This document shows positions 28,293 to 36,979 of a stretch of DNA of 52,961 nt, one piece after another. The notes under the pieces are model-generated. The model was not told where the DNA came from. It saw only the letters and a list, made by a program, of their open reading frames with translations, and made no database searches. The position numbers and the translations under genes were made by a program. Numbering within the stretch: the first letter of the stretch is position 1; every line of letters starts with the position of its first letter. The DNA comes from Psychrobacter sp. Pi2-1 (GTDB taxonomy: Bacteria; Pseudomonadota; Gammaproteobacteria; Pseudomonadales; Moraxellaceae): positions 1 through 52,961 of the forward strand of contig NZ_CAJHBO010000019.1 of assembly GCF_904846645.1 (NCBI RefSeq), read 5' to 3'.

Positions 28293-29150
28293 ATGACTTT
28301 ACCTGCTTGGCTGACTGCCGTAACTTTTAATGATGATGGTTTGATTCCTGCAATTGCTCAAGATCATCAAACAGGTCGTATTTTGATGATGGCGTGGATG
28401 AATGCAGAAGCATTACAGCTCACTGCACAAACACAGACAGCGGTTTATTTTTCGCGCTCGCGTGCCAAACTGTGGCATAAAGGTGAGTCATCAGGTCATA
28501 CGCAAACCGTACATGATATTCGTCTAGACTGTGATGCAGATGTGATTGTGCTTAGTGTCACTCAGGCTGGCGGCATTGCTTGCCATACAGGACGTGAGTC
28601 GTGCTTTTATCAGCGTTTGGATTTATCAGGCCAAACGCCTGAATGGCAAACCGTCGATAAAGTATTAAAAGAGCCTGCGGATATTTATCATTCTCATGAA
28701 TCTACTAGCGATACTCATGAAACTGAAAACACTGGTGCGAAGACTGACTCTGATACTACCCAAGCACAATCTGATATTGCTCAAGCACAAGTCGATAAAG
28801 CCTCTGTACTACAGCAGCTTGATAGCGTATTAGCAGAGCGCAAACAAGCCGATGCCGACAGCTCTTATGTGGCCAGTCTGTATGCTAAAGGATTAAATAA
28901 AATATTAGAAAAAGTCGGTGAAGAGAGCACAGAAAGCATTATCGCTGCCAAAGATTTTGCTAACTGCGATGAGAGTACAGACAAAGAAAGCTATGATGAA
29001 GCTCGTCATGAGCTAATTTATGAAGTCGCAGATGTCTGGTTCCATACCTTGGTTGGGCTAGCATGGTTTGATATAGAGTCGGATGCCGTGTTAAACGAGC
29101 TAGGCAGACGTTTTGGGTTATCCGGTATCGATGAAAAAGCCGCTAGATAA
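28293..29150 (+). CDS. hisIE: Bifunctional HisIE, histidine biosynthesis steps 2 and 3
   Basis: This 285-residue fusion has an N-terminal phosphoribosyl-AMP cyclohydrolase (HisI, about 1-120) with [28 protein letters not shown], the metal-binding DCDAD, and the Zn Cys residues in [12 protein letters not shown]. The C-terminal phosphoribosyl-ATP pyrophosphatase (HisE, about 170-285) has [18 protein letters not shown] and [14 protein letters not shown]. coli HisI is about 203 residues; the excess is an unusually long acidic/Gln linker (about 130-170) with a repeated [15 protein letters not shown] unit. It lies upstream of tatABC with a separate leader. Confidence 0.95.
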   Translation: MTLPAWLTAVTFNDDGLIPAIAQDHQTGRILMMAWMNAEALQLTAQTQTAVYFSRSRAKLWHKGESSGHTQTVHDIRLDCDADVIVLSVTQAGGIACHTGRESCFYQRLDLSGQTPEWQTVDKVLKEPADIYHSHESTSDTHETENTGAKTDSDTTQAQSDIAQAQVDKASVLQQLDSVLAERKQADADSSYVASLYAKGLNKILEKVGEESTESIIAAKDFANCDESTDKESYDEARHELIYEVADVWFHTLVGLAWFDIESDAVLNELGRRFGLSGIDEKAAR

Positions 29151-29355
29151 GCCTAAATAAAAAATAAACGTCTATTTTATTGGATTATTGTTGCTTTCAC
29201 CTATTTGTAATAAGTGCAGGTTATAATATAGCTCTGTTTTATCTCGCATTATATGCCGATGCTTTTTGTTTGCTAGATAGACCTTTTTGCAAACTAAAAG
29301 CAGGCATATAAAGACTGAAAACCAAGTCACAAAACCAGGTCACAAGGATACCATT

Positions 29356-29595
29356 ATGGGTAGTTTTTCTATTACACATTGGCTGATACTATTGGTCGTT
29401 GTCGTTGTCGTGTTTGGCACCTCAAAACTCAGAAATGCTGGTAAAGATTTGGGCGGTGCTGTGAAAGGCTTTAAAGAAGCTGTCAAAGATGAAAATACAG
29501 AGCATGCCAAAAAACATGCGGTTCTTGACCACGATGCGACGGCACACACTGAAGAGCGCTCAACCACCAAGGTTGATGATAAGCATAACGTATAG
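29356..29595 (+). CDS. tatA: Sec-independent protein translocase subunit TatA
   Basis: This 79-residue pore-forming subunit of the twin-arginine export system has one N-terminal membrane helix (about 6-20), the hinge [21 protein letters not shown] with the amphipathic helix, and a polar tail. The start is the ATG at 29356, with AAGGA 7 bases upstream and the typical MGSFSITHW opening; an upstream frame from 29287 would add 23 unsupported residues. It is the first gene of tatABC. Confidence 0.95.
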   Translation: MGSFSITHWLILLVVVVVVFGTSKLRNAGKDLGGAVKGFKEAVKDENTEHAKKHAVLDHDATAHTEERSTTKVDDKHNV

Positions 29596-29621
29596 CATCT
29601 AAACAGTGACATCGGACCATT

Positions 29622-30332
29622 ATGTTTGATATCGGGTTTTCTGAACTACTTCTCTTTGGCGTTATCGCCCTAATCGTACTGGGCCCAGAAAAACTGCCAC
29701 AGGCAGCGCGCACGGCTGGGCAATGGTACGCCAAAATTCGCCGCACAGTCTCAACATTGCAATCTGAAATAGAGGCTGAGCTTGACTTGGCTGAGACACG
29801 TCAGCAAATGCAAAAAGAACTTGCCAAAATTCGCCAGACTGAAGCCGAAATGAGGCGTGAAATGGCTGAGATGCGCGGCAATATGAAAGCTTTTGAAAGC
29901 TCACATAGTCCTGCTTCGATAGCTTCTGAAACCGCTATGAATGCTGAAAATAGCAAAGGCAACGAAGCTCATAAAAATAGCCGCATACAAAAGCAGCAAT
30001 CGGCCACGCCAAAAGCATTCGACTATGCTTATGCCACTGACGAGCAGCCAGATACATTAGAAAATGGACAATTATCTAAGCGTGGTCACAGCGGTGACGA
30101 TGTAGATAATGCAAATGTGGGCGATGCAAATATAGGTGACAACGCCAAGGCAGCGCCAGTTGTTCAGACCATCATTACCCGACCTTGGGAAAACATGTGG
30201 TTTCGACTTGGCGCTTATGACAAAGCACGTCGGCTCCCAATGCCACCATATGTCCCAAATTATAAAGCGGATGCCCTACTCAACAGTCCTGCCAACATGC
30301 AGACTTCTGACCATAAGCAGGAGACTGATTGA
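29622..30332 (+). CDS. tatB: Sec-independent protein translocase subunit TatB
   Basis: This 236-residue component works with TatC in twin-arginine signal recognition. The opening MFDIGFSELLLFGVIALIVLG with the conserved Glu and the GPEKLPQAART hinge are diagnostic. A long charged amphipathic helix (about 45-100) follows, then a disordered polar tail longer than in E. coli (171 residues). Its stop overlaps the tatC start (TGATG), indicating coupled translation. Confidence 0.94.
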   Translation: MFDIGFSELLLFGVIALIVLGPEKLPQAARTAGQWYAKIRRTVSTLQSEIEAELDLAETRQQMQKELAKIRQTEAEMRREMAEMRGNMKAFESSHSPASIASETAMNAENSKGNEAHKNSRIQKQQSATPKAFDYAYATDEQPDTLENGQLSKRGHSGDDVDNANVGDANIGDNAKAAPVVQTIITRPWENMWFRLGAYDKARRLPMPPYVPNYKADALLNSPANMQTSDHKQETD

Positions 30333-31219
30333 TGTCATTATTCAAGCGCAAAAAAAGTCGTCAAGAGAAAATCGCTGTTTCTGCCATTACTGACCCAAAT
30401 GTCATTGATCAAGATACTGAAACAAAAACCAATACCACTCAAGATAAAAAATCAGATGATGTTTTAAGCCCTTTGGCTGATATGCCTATTACCGAGCATT
30501 TGATTGAGCTGCGTCGGCATTTGATCAAAATATGTGTGGCGGTACTGATAATATTTTTAGGTTTGGTCGGCTATTCGCGCGAGCTATACAACTTGTTGTC
30601 TGACCCATTGGTTGCGCAGTTACCCGCCAACTCAACCATGATTGCCACCGATATCACGTCAAACTTTATGGCGCCGATACGTCTGACCGTATTTGTAGCT
30701 GCATTTTTGGCGATGCCCTATATCCTTTATCAAATTTGGTCATTTGTAGCGCCTGGTCTGTATAAAAAAGAAAAGAAAATTGCTATTCCAGTGCTGCTAT
30801 CCTCTATATTTTTGTTTTATGCTGGTGTGGCTTTTTCTTACTTTATTGTGCTCAAAGGGGTCTTAAAATTCTTTATCATGTTTGCCCCGCAAAACGTACT
30901 ACCCATGACGGATATCGATAGCTACCTCAGTTTTTCCTTGAAATTATTTATGGTATTCGGCTTAACCTTTGAGATTCCAGTTGTTACTTTGCTATTGATA
31001 TTGGCAGGTATTGTCTCCATTCAGAGCTTAGAAGAGAAACGTCGTTATATCATTGTGGGCTGTTTTGCTGTGGCTGCCGTTGTCACGCCGCCAGATGGCG
31101 TATCGATGCTCATGCTAGCGATTCCGATGTGGTTGTTGTTTGAGCTTGGTTTGTTTTTGGCGAAGATTTTAATCAAAGAAGAGCCCAGTCCTACTCTCGT
31201 GTCGACAGACAAAGAATAA
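30332..31219 (+). CDS. tatC: Sec-independent protein translocase subunit TatC
   Basis: This 295-residue six-helix inner-membrane receptor for twin-arginine signals has a polar N-terminal extension (about 1-50) followed by the conserved MPITEHLIELRRHLIK. The family segments LTVFVAAFLAMPYILYQ, FVAPGLYKKEK and FGLTFEIPVV (periplasmic/TM4 Glu) and the C-terminal VTPPDGVSMLMLAIPM are present. The start is the ATG at 30332 overlapping the tatB stop, with CAGGAGA upstream. Confidence 0.95.
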   Translation: MSLFKRKKSRQEKIAVSAITDPNVIDQDTETKTNTTQDKKSDDVLSPLADMPITEHLIELRRHLIKICVAVLIIFLGLVGYSRELYNLLSDPLVAQLPANSTMIATDITSNFMAPIRLTVFVAAFLAMPYILYQIWSFVAPGLYKKEKKIAIPVLLSSIFLFYAGVAFSYFIVLKGVLKFFIMFAPQNVLPMTDIDSYLSFSLKLFMVFGLTFEIPVVTLLLILAGIVSIQSLEEKRRYIIVGCFAVAAVVTPPDGVSMLMLAIPMWLLFELGLFLAKILIKEEPSPTLVSTDKE

Positions 31220-31436
31220 AACACTTATCAGTCTAATCCAGACTGAAATAAAGTTATTGATTACATATAGCTATGCGTTAAACTACCATTACACCGTTTT
31301 ATTCTTGCCTCATTAGTAAGCTGATTGCTTATTATCACGTTTTAGCATCACCATCATCTATAAGCCATTGTTTACCCAGTGGCTTTTTTTTGCCCCTTTT
31401 GTTTTTAATCAATTTTTGTATTTAGGTAGCTTTATT

Positions 31437-32936
31437 ATGTCCGCATCTATGCCAGCTTATATGAGCGATCCCACTGACGAGCAGCTGAGCGCGCTGAATA
31501 TGGCGATGGATCACAAGTCGTTTAAAGTGGTTGCTTATGCGGGCGCCGGTAAGACAACGACGCTCAAGCTAATCGGTGAGCGCTTACGTGGCCGCGGACT
31601 ATATCTGGCCTTTAACAAAGCGATTGCTAATGATGCTCGTTCAAAGTTTCCGCCACATGTAGAGTGCCGTACTTTTCATTCACTTGCGTATCGTCATGTC
31701 GCTCGTGATATTACCGCCAAGCTATCTTTGCCGCGCTTTTCACCTAAGCGCCTCGGTGATGATTTGGGACTACAGCCTGTACAAGTGCGTCGGCAGATGG
31801 ATGGGGTCAATAAATATATTACGCTCACGCCAGCACGACTATCGCGGTTCGTCAGCGATGCAGTAAGTAATTTTTGTAGCACGCATGCCAGCTACCCTGC
31901 GCCAAGGCACATACTGTTCCCAAGCTGGCTCGATGACTCAGATGCAGAACAGTTACGCGAGATGCTCTACCCTGCTGTTGAGCAGCGCTGGTTACAGTCG
32001 ATTGATGCGCGTCACCCTGCTGGTATTGGCCACGATATTTATCTCAAGCTTTGGGCACTATCTAAGCCTAGTATCCCAGCGGACTTTATCTTATTCGATG
32101 AAGCTCAAGACGCCGATCCCTTGATGATGGGTATCTTGACCCAGCAGTCGAGACAAGTCATCTATGTGGGCGATGCGCATCAGCAGATTTATGAATGGCG
32201 CGGCGCGGTCAATGCGATGAAAAAGTTGCCATTGCCGCAGACATTATTGACGCAATCTTTTCGCTTTGGTGAGCCGATTGCAGAAGTGGCCAATACTCTA
32301 TTAAAAGCACTACAAGAGGACGTACCGCTAAAAGGCAATCCGAATAAACAGTCCTCTACCGATAAGGGCATGGTACATAGCAAAAAAGATGCTATTTTGT
32401 GCCGTACCAATGCTGCTGCCATGTCACAACTGTTGACAGGATTAAAGCACGGGCATCGCGTGGCACTACAAGCGGATACCGATCGTATGCTCAAATTCTG
32501 CCAAGCAGCCGAAAATTTAAAAAATGGTAAATCGGCTTACGGTGTACCTGAGCTGGCGTATTTTTATAATTGGGGTGATGTGCAAGAGTACGCTGAGACT
32601 AACGAAGGTAGTGACCTAAAAACACTGGTCAAACTGGTCGATGACCATGGCACTAATGTCCTCAGCCAAGCGGTCAATAGTCTGACCAGTATCGAAAATG
32701 CAGATTATGTCATCTCTACCGCTCATAAAGCCAAAGGGCTCGAATGGGGCAAAGTACAACTAGATGATGATTTTTACTACGATGTGACCACCAACGCGGT
32801 CAAAATAAGCCCAGAAGAGTTGCGTTTGCTCTACGTTGCTTGCACGCGCGCGCAAAGCAATTTGGATATTCATAATATTAAAGACTTGATATCAGGATTA
32901 CAGACGGGCAAAAAAGTGATTTTTGGTAATACTTAA
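31437..32936 (+). CDS. UvrD/Rep-like superfamily 1 DNA helicase
   Basis: This 499-residue ATP-dependent helicase domain protein has Walker A VVAYAGAGKTTTLK (about 34-47), motif Ia ECRTFHSLAYRH, motif II LFDEAQDADPLM (about 225), and motif III VGDAHQQIYEWRGA. Motif V is around ISTAHKAKGLEW and motif VI is LLYVACTRAQSNL near the end. It is shorter than UvrD (720 residues) and lacks the long 1B/2B subdomains, resembling small Fbh1-like or orphan UvrD-family helicases. The start is taken at the ATG at 31437 (MSASMPAYMSDPTDEQ), since the upstream frame from 31368 encodes an implausible hydrophobic stretch. Its function in repair or recombination is inferred. Confidence 0.88.
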   Translation: MSASMPAYMSDPTDEQLSALNMAMDHKSFKVVAYAGAGKTTTLKLIGERLRGRGLYLAFNKAIANDARSKFPPHVECRTFHSLAYRHVARDITAKLSLPRFSPKRLGDDLGLQPVQVRRQMDGVNKYITLTPARLSRFVSDAVSNFCSTHASYPAPRHILFPSWLDDSDAEQLREMLYPAVEQRWLQSIDARHPAGIGHDIYLKLWALSKPSIPADFILFDEAQDADPLMMGILTQQSRQVIYVGDAHQQIYEWRGAVNAMKKLPLPQTLLTQSFRFGEPIAEVANTLLKALQEDVPLKGNPNKQSSTDKGMVHSKKDAILCRTNAAAMSQLLTGLKHGHRVALQADTDRMLKFCQAAENLKNGKSAYGVPELAYFYNWGDVQEYAETNEGSDLKTLVKLVDDHGTNVLSQAVNSLTSIENADYVISTAHKAKGLEWGKVQLDDDFYYDVTTNAVKISPEELRLLYVACTRAQSNLDIHNIKDLISGLQTGKKVIFGNT

Positions 32937-33011
32937 TTATCCTACACTTCTGTCAGCCTCAAGTTTTATTCAATCTTTCTTATAACGACCCTTTAGCAGT
33001 GAATCACCAGC

Positions 33012-34046
33012 ATGAATAATAGCCAGCAACTTCAAACGCGTCAAAATACTATTAATCAGTTATTTGCAGCTCCCGTGCGTTTGCTCGCGCCTATGGAGGG
33101 CTTGACCGATCCATTAATGCGCCAAATTTTAACCCAAATTGCGTCTGACTTGGGTCGTCCTTATGATTGGTCAGTGAGTGAGTTTATCCGCATTACTCAG
33201 CACATCTTGCCTGCACATGTGTTTTATAAATATGTGCCTGAGCTACATCATGATGCCAAAACGGCCTCTGGTACGCCTATTCATGTACAGATTTTGGGTA
33301 GCGAAGCGCAGCTGATGGCAGAAAACGCCGCGTACGCTTGTGAGCTCGGTGCGCCTGCGATTGATATCAACTTTGGCTGTCCTGCAAAAACAGTAAATAG
33401 CCATCGCGGTGGTTCTGTATTGTTAGATGAACCTGAAACAATGTATCAGATTATCAGTGCCGTACGCCAAGCCATTCCCGCCCATATACCAGTATCAGCT
33501 AAGATTCGTCTGGGCTATACCGACACTAGCCGAATGGATGATATTCGCGGCGCAATTAACGACAGTGGAGCCGACTGGCTCACCATTCATGCACGCACTA
33601 AGACCCAAGGCTATAAGCCGCCCGCCTATTGGGATAAAATTCAAAGTTTTAATGCGCTCGATATTCCAGTCATTGCCAATGGCGAGATATGGACAGCAGC
33701 GCAAGCAAATGAATGTATGACGCAAGCAAGTACACCGCATTTGATGTTAGGTCGCGGTGCAGTAACACGTCCTGATTTAGTGGCACAGGTTGATAATGAT
33801 ACTGAAAAAAATACTGACAGCGGAGAGAATACGGCTACATTATTATGGCAAGATTTGATTGCCCATCAGATTAAGTTTTTGGAAGGTGAGGCAAAGAACG
33901 ATGTGGTGTTGGTCGGTCGCTATAAGCAATGGTTAGGGATGCTCACCAAAGGCTATTTTGAGGCGCAAACAGTGTGGGAAGGTATCAAACGAGAAAAAAA
34001 TAAAGCGGTGATTATTAGCGCCCTACAAGCAAGCGTACGAGATTAA
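33012..34046 (+). CDS. dusC: tRNA-dihydrouridine(16) synthase DusC
   Basis: This 344-residue FMN-dependent enzyme reduces uridine 16 of tRNA to dihydrouridine. It opens with LLAPMEGLTDPLMRQIL and the DusC-specific WSVSEFIRIT. The catalytic Cys lies in INFGCPAKTVNSHRGG (about residue 120). HARTKTQGYKPPAYW and VIANGEIW follow the DusC pattern, as does GRGAVTRPDL near the C-terminus. The middle of each TIM-barrel motif matches DusC better than DusA or DusB. It converges on the MAPEG gene. Confidence 0.92.
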   Translation: MNNSQQLQTRQNTINQLFAAPVRLLAPMEGLTDPLMRQILTQIASDLGRPYDWSVSEFIRITQHILPAHVFYKYVPELHHDAKTASGTPIHVQILGSEAQLMAENAAYACELGAPAIDINFGCPAKTVNSHRGGSVLLDEPETMYQIISAVRQAIPAHIPVSAKIRLGYTDTSRMDDIRGAINDSGADWLTIHARTKTQGYKPPAYWDKIQSFNALDIPVIANGEIWTAAQANECMTQASTPHLMLGRGAVTRPDLVAQVDNDTEKNTDSGENTATLLWQDLIAHQIKFLEGEAKNDVVLVGRYKQWLGMLTKGYFEAQTVWEGIKREKNKAVIISALQASVRD

Positions 34047-34091
34047 TCACTTGCTTGTGTTTGAGCGTTTTGGCGGTTACGGATATTTTTA

Positions 34092-34520
34092 CTAGACGCT
34101 GACTCGTATCGCTAAATAAAATAGCATCAGACAGCAGGCCATTGATAGTACCCAGAGGATAGAGCGGAACATTGCCAAATTAGTAATATACGCCACGCAA
34201 AAACCAATTCGTATCATCACATACAGCCAAGCCAACACGTTGATAATCGACTGCGGTACAAAGAACAACATAGCTACCAATACTGCCGCCAAAAACACTG
34301 GCAAGGTTTCATAACTGTTTTGCTGTGCTGCATTAGCACGTGCTGCCATGCCTGTCGCATTTTGAAAAAATTCGCGAGGATGTGCATTATTTCTGATTCT
34401 AAAGCCACCAGATACTTTTGCAACGATTGACACCGCCCATGGCAGTAGGCTTGCTACCACCATGGCTAAAATGGCAGACGCCACTTTGTCAGTTACCAAC
34501 TCAAAGAATGCACTTATCAT
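34092..34520 (-). CDS. MAPEG family membrane protein
   Basis: This 142-residue four-helix membrane protein is of the MAPEG (eicosanoid/glutathione metabolism) family. The conserved loop ARANAAQQNSYETLPVFL (about 60-77) and WLYVMIRIGFCVAYI near 95-110 are typical of bacterial members. Function in bacteria is generally unproven. It lies 11 bases downstream of an OsmC-like gene on the same strand and is probably co-transcribed with it, which could point to thiol or peroxide stress. AGGGA lies upstream. Confidence 0.87.
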   Translation of the reverse strand: MISAFFELVTDKVASAILAMVVASLLPWAVSIVAKVSGGFRIRNNAHPREFFQNATGMAARANAAQQNSYETLPVFLAAVLVAMLFFVPQSIINVLAWLYVMIRIGFCVAYITNLAMFRSILWVLSMACCLMLFYLAIRVSV

Positions 34521-34531
34521 TATATAAGTCC

Positions 34532-34945
34532 CTAGCCTGCAACCACTTCGAAATCATGGGTAATATTGACCCCACCTGCTACTAACATACGGCTGGCAGA
34601 GCAGTATTTTTCTGCTGATAACTGGATGGCTTTTTCGACTTGTTTTTCTTTGACCTCTTGACCAGTGACAATGAAATGCATATGAATATCGGTATAGACC
34701 GCTGGTACGGTTTCAGCGCGCTGGGCAGTTAGCTCACAACGTACATCCGTCACTGCTTGGCGTGATTTCTGTAAAATTTCTACGACATCATAACTGGCGC
34801 AACCACCTAGTCCTAGCAAAATCAGCTCCATCGGGCTTGAGCCTTTTTCTTTATCAGCATCGATTTGTACATTATGTCCTGATGGTGACACGCCCATAAA
34901 AGCTTTGTTCTCTTGCCATATGACGCTTGCTTTTGATTCTGACAT
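34532..34945 (-). CDS. OsmC family protein
   Basis: This 137-residue member of the OsmC/Ohr/YhfA superfamily has SSPMELILLGLGGCASYDVVEILQK, including the conserved Cys of the GLGGCA motif near residue 50, and a second Cys in KYCSASRML near 115. This matches the two-cysteine thiol-peroxidase pattern, with the YhfA-like subgroup more likely than Ohr. It presumably detoxifies peroxides or is stress-linked. It is first in a two-gene unit with the MAPEG gene, and AAGGAAC precedes the ATG. Confidence 0.88.
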   Translation of the reverse strand: MSESKASVIWQENKAFMGVSPSGHNVQIDADKEKGSSPMELILLGLGGCASYDVVEILQKSRQAVTDVRCELTAQRAETVPAVYTDIHMHFIVTGQEVKEKQVEKAIQLSAEKYCSASRMLVAGGVNITHDFEVVAG

Positions 34946-35420
34946 TGTAGATGTTCCTTGTTTTGAATGGCGTATTGCCTATTATTATTGTGTGAATGAT
35001 ATATTGCCCAGCTAGTGTAGCATAAGCCAAAGCAAGATTTTATAGGCTCATTGTTTTGCTGTTAGCTCACCAGTGAAATCTATGCTTTTATCACTTTATA
35101 CATATCAGAATATTGGAGTTCGATATTTTACCGAATAATCTTATATCCATATGCCTATTACTACTCTTCAACACTTGTCTAAAAATGCTATATAAAAACC
35201 TACAAAAGTTTGCTTGTAAATAGTTGATTTTAAAAGGTAAAACTCGTGAAACATTTTATAGCAAAATACTGTTACACATTTTGCTTGTTTCTTGGTTTAA
35301 TAACGGTAATGAATCTTGTTTTGAGCGAATATCGATAACAATCACCTTATAATAATTACGATTGCTGTCACGGTTTCAAGTTAAAACAAGCTATTTTTAA
35401 ACAAATTAAAAGGTTTAGTC
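34946..35420. other. Intergenic region between divergent osmC-like gene and rppH
   Basis: These 475 AT-rich bases hold a possible 30-residue membrane peptide frame (35246-35338) and a TATAAT (35348-35353) suited to be the rppH -10, with no convincing -35. Short arms caatc/gattg flank that hexamer. Confidence 0.45.
35246..35338 (+). CDS. Possible small membrane peptide of 30 residues
   Basis: A GTG frame preceded by AAAGG at the right distance encodes a basic N-terminus (KHFIAK), one hydrophobic helix of about 18 residues (FCLFLGLITVMNLVL) and a short polar end. It has the shape of many small bacterial membrane proteins, but nothing else confirms it and chance cannot be excluded in AT-rich DNA. 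Confidence 0.25.
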   Translation: MKHFIAKYCYTFCLFLGLITVMNLVLSEYR

Positions 35421-35939
35421 ATGATAGATGCAGACGGCTTTCGCGCCAACGTCGGCATCATCTTGGCAAATACACAAGGGCAGGTTCTGTGGGCAAAACG
35501 TATTGGTCACAACGCTTGGCAATTTCCGCAGGGTGGTATCGACCGCGGGGAGACGCCGATGGATGCAATGTATCGCGAGCTCTGGGAAGAGGTCGGCTTA
35601 CATCCGCGTCACGTAGACTTATTGGCAGTCACGCAAGACTGGTTGCGCTATCGTTTGCCAAAACGTTACGTACGTCATGGTCAGCATCCCTTATGTATTG
35701 GGCAAAAACAAAAATGGTTTTTGCTACGCTTAGATGAGCCAAATACTCAACATATCCGCTTTGACGAAGGGAAACCTGAATTTGACCATTGGCAATGGGT
35801 CAGCTACTGGTATCCACTCGGACAAGTGATTCACTTTAAACGAGGCGTTTATCGCCGTGCCTTACAAGAATTGGTACGCGAACTCCCGCTAAAGCAAGAG
35901 CTGATCATTCCTGAGCAAAATAATCACCTGCTTATGTAA
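35421..35939 (+). CDS. rppH: RNA pyrophosphohydrolase RppH
   Basis: This 172-residue Nudix enzyme removes pyrophosphate from the 5' end of mRNA, triggering RNase E decay. [15 protein letters not shown] and the Nudix box [20 protein letters not shown] with GL (about 37-59) match RppH, as do [12 protein letters not shown] and [11 protein letters not shown] further on. Length fits the family (E. coli 176). AAAAGG precedes the ATG. A strong terminator lies after the stop. Confidence 0.95.
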   Translation: MIDADGFRANVGIILANTQGQVLWAKRIGHNAWQFPQGGIDRGETPMDAMYRELWEEVGLHPRHVDLLAVTQDWLRYRLPKRYVRHGQHPLCIGQKQKWFLLRLDEPNTQHIRFDEGKPEFDHWQWVSYWYPLGQVIHFKRGVYRRALQELVRELPLKQELIIPEQNNHLLM

Positions 35940-35962
35940 TGAGTCACTCAATAGTACAATGC

Positions 35963-36012
35963 AAAACACCCACGATAGTAGCTAGAATGTTAGCAATTAC
36001 CGTGGGTGTTTT
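35963..36012 (+). terminator. Rho-independent terminator of rppH
   Basis: Stem aaaacacccacg / cgtgggtgtttt has a 26-base loop and a following T-run. It also lies at the end of the convergent NRDE gene and could serve both. Confidence 0.85.
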
Positions 36013-36049
36013 TTTATTATCTACTAACAGTCATTGTCAGTGATTATGA

Positions 36050-36871
36050 TTATGGATTGTCAAACTCTCGGCTAACAATATCAGCCATATAGCTTGCTCC
36101 CGTATTTTTTTCTTTGCGCAACGTTAAAATGCTTTGAGTGCGGGTACCATAAGTAGGTTTGCTAGTTTCAGTATCGCCAAAAGCGACGGGTTCAATATAA
36201 ACAGACGATAACATCTGCTCCACCTCAAATGCCACGCCAGTAACAGGCAGTTTATCTTCTGGTGCTTTCGTACTATCTGACAAGACATTAAAAGCCGCCG
36301 CTTGCCAGTACGCAGGCGAGCTATCCTCTGCAATCAATGGCAGCACTTCTTGACGTAGTCGCCCGCGCAATTGCTCTGTCTTAAACCAACTGTCCTCTGG
36401 TTGACCATTAGAGATAACATGCAGACCTGCATATAATGGCGTGGGTGCATGACCACGATTATTGACGATCACAGCTTGCGCAGCGTCACCAATGATCAGA
36501 TTAAAACCCGCATAATCCTGCAAATCAATCTGCCGTGCAAAATCCATCGGACTTAAAGCCCCTGTTAAGAATTCAGTGACCAGTGCACCACGTGAGCGCT
36601 CATCACTGCTTGCTTGCACTCCATCACGAAAATTCAATACCGCAGCCCAACGACCATTTTGTTCATAATACTCTGGACTCTGCACTGGTGACGCTTGCTG
36701 ATGAATGCCTAACCACGTGCCACCGCTTTGCTTATCGCGTCCAGCATAAATAGGTTGATCAGACCACTGGTGGAGCGGCTCAGTTGGGCGCTGCAAAAAC
36801 TCATCACGATTAGACAGTAATACCAGTGGTAACTCATCAAATAATTGCCAAGCAATAGCGACAATACACAT
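36050..36871 (-). CDS. NRDE family protein (TANGO2-like)
   Basis: This 273-residue protein of the NRDE/TANGO2 family begins with the mature-type Cys at residue 2 (MCIVAIAW), contains the name-giving NRDEF motif near residue 21 followed by RPTEPLHQW, and GGTWLGI near 52. NNRGHAPTPL and the C-terminal GTRTQSILTL are also family segments. It has the N-terminal nucleophile hydrolase-like layout in which Cys2 is exposed after Met removal. TANGO2 relatives have been linked to haem or lipid handling, but the bacterial role is unclear. AAGGAAAG precedes the ATG. Confidence 0.88.
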   Translation of the reverse strand: MCIVAIAWQLFDELPLVLLSNRDEFLQRPTEPLHQWSDQPIYAGRDKQSGGTWLGIHQQASPVQSPEYYEQNGRWAAVLNFRDGVQASSDERSRGALVTEFLTGALSPMDFARQIDLQDYAGFNLIIGDAAQAVIVNNRGHAPTPLYAGLHVISNGQPEDSWFKTEQLRGRLRQEVLPLIAEDSSPAYWQAAAFNVLSDSTKAPEDKLPVTGVAFEVEQMLSSVYIEPVAFGDTETSKPTYGTRTQSILTLRKEKNTGASYMADIVSREFDNP

Positions 36872-36979
36872 AGCTTTCCTTTTATAATAATTTTCGTTAT
36901 GCGAGTAATTCTTAATAGAGGCAAAGATATTATTTCAGACTTTACCTATTGATAAGGTAGCACTTACAGGTAGTACTTA

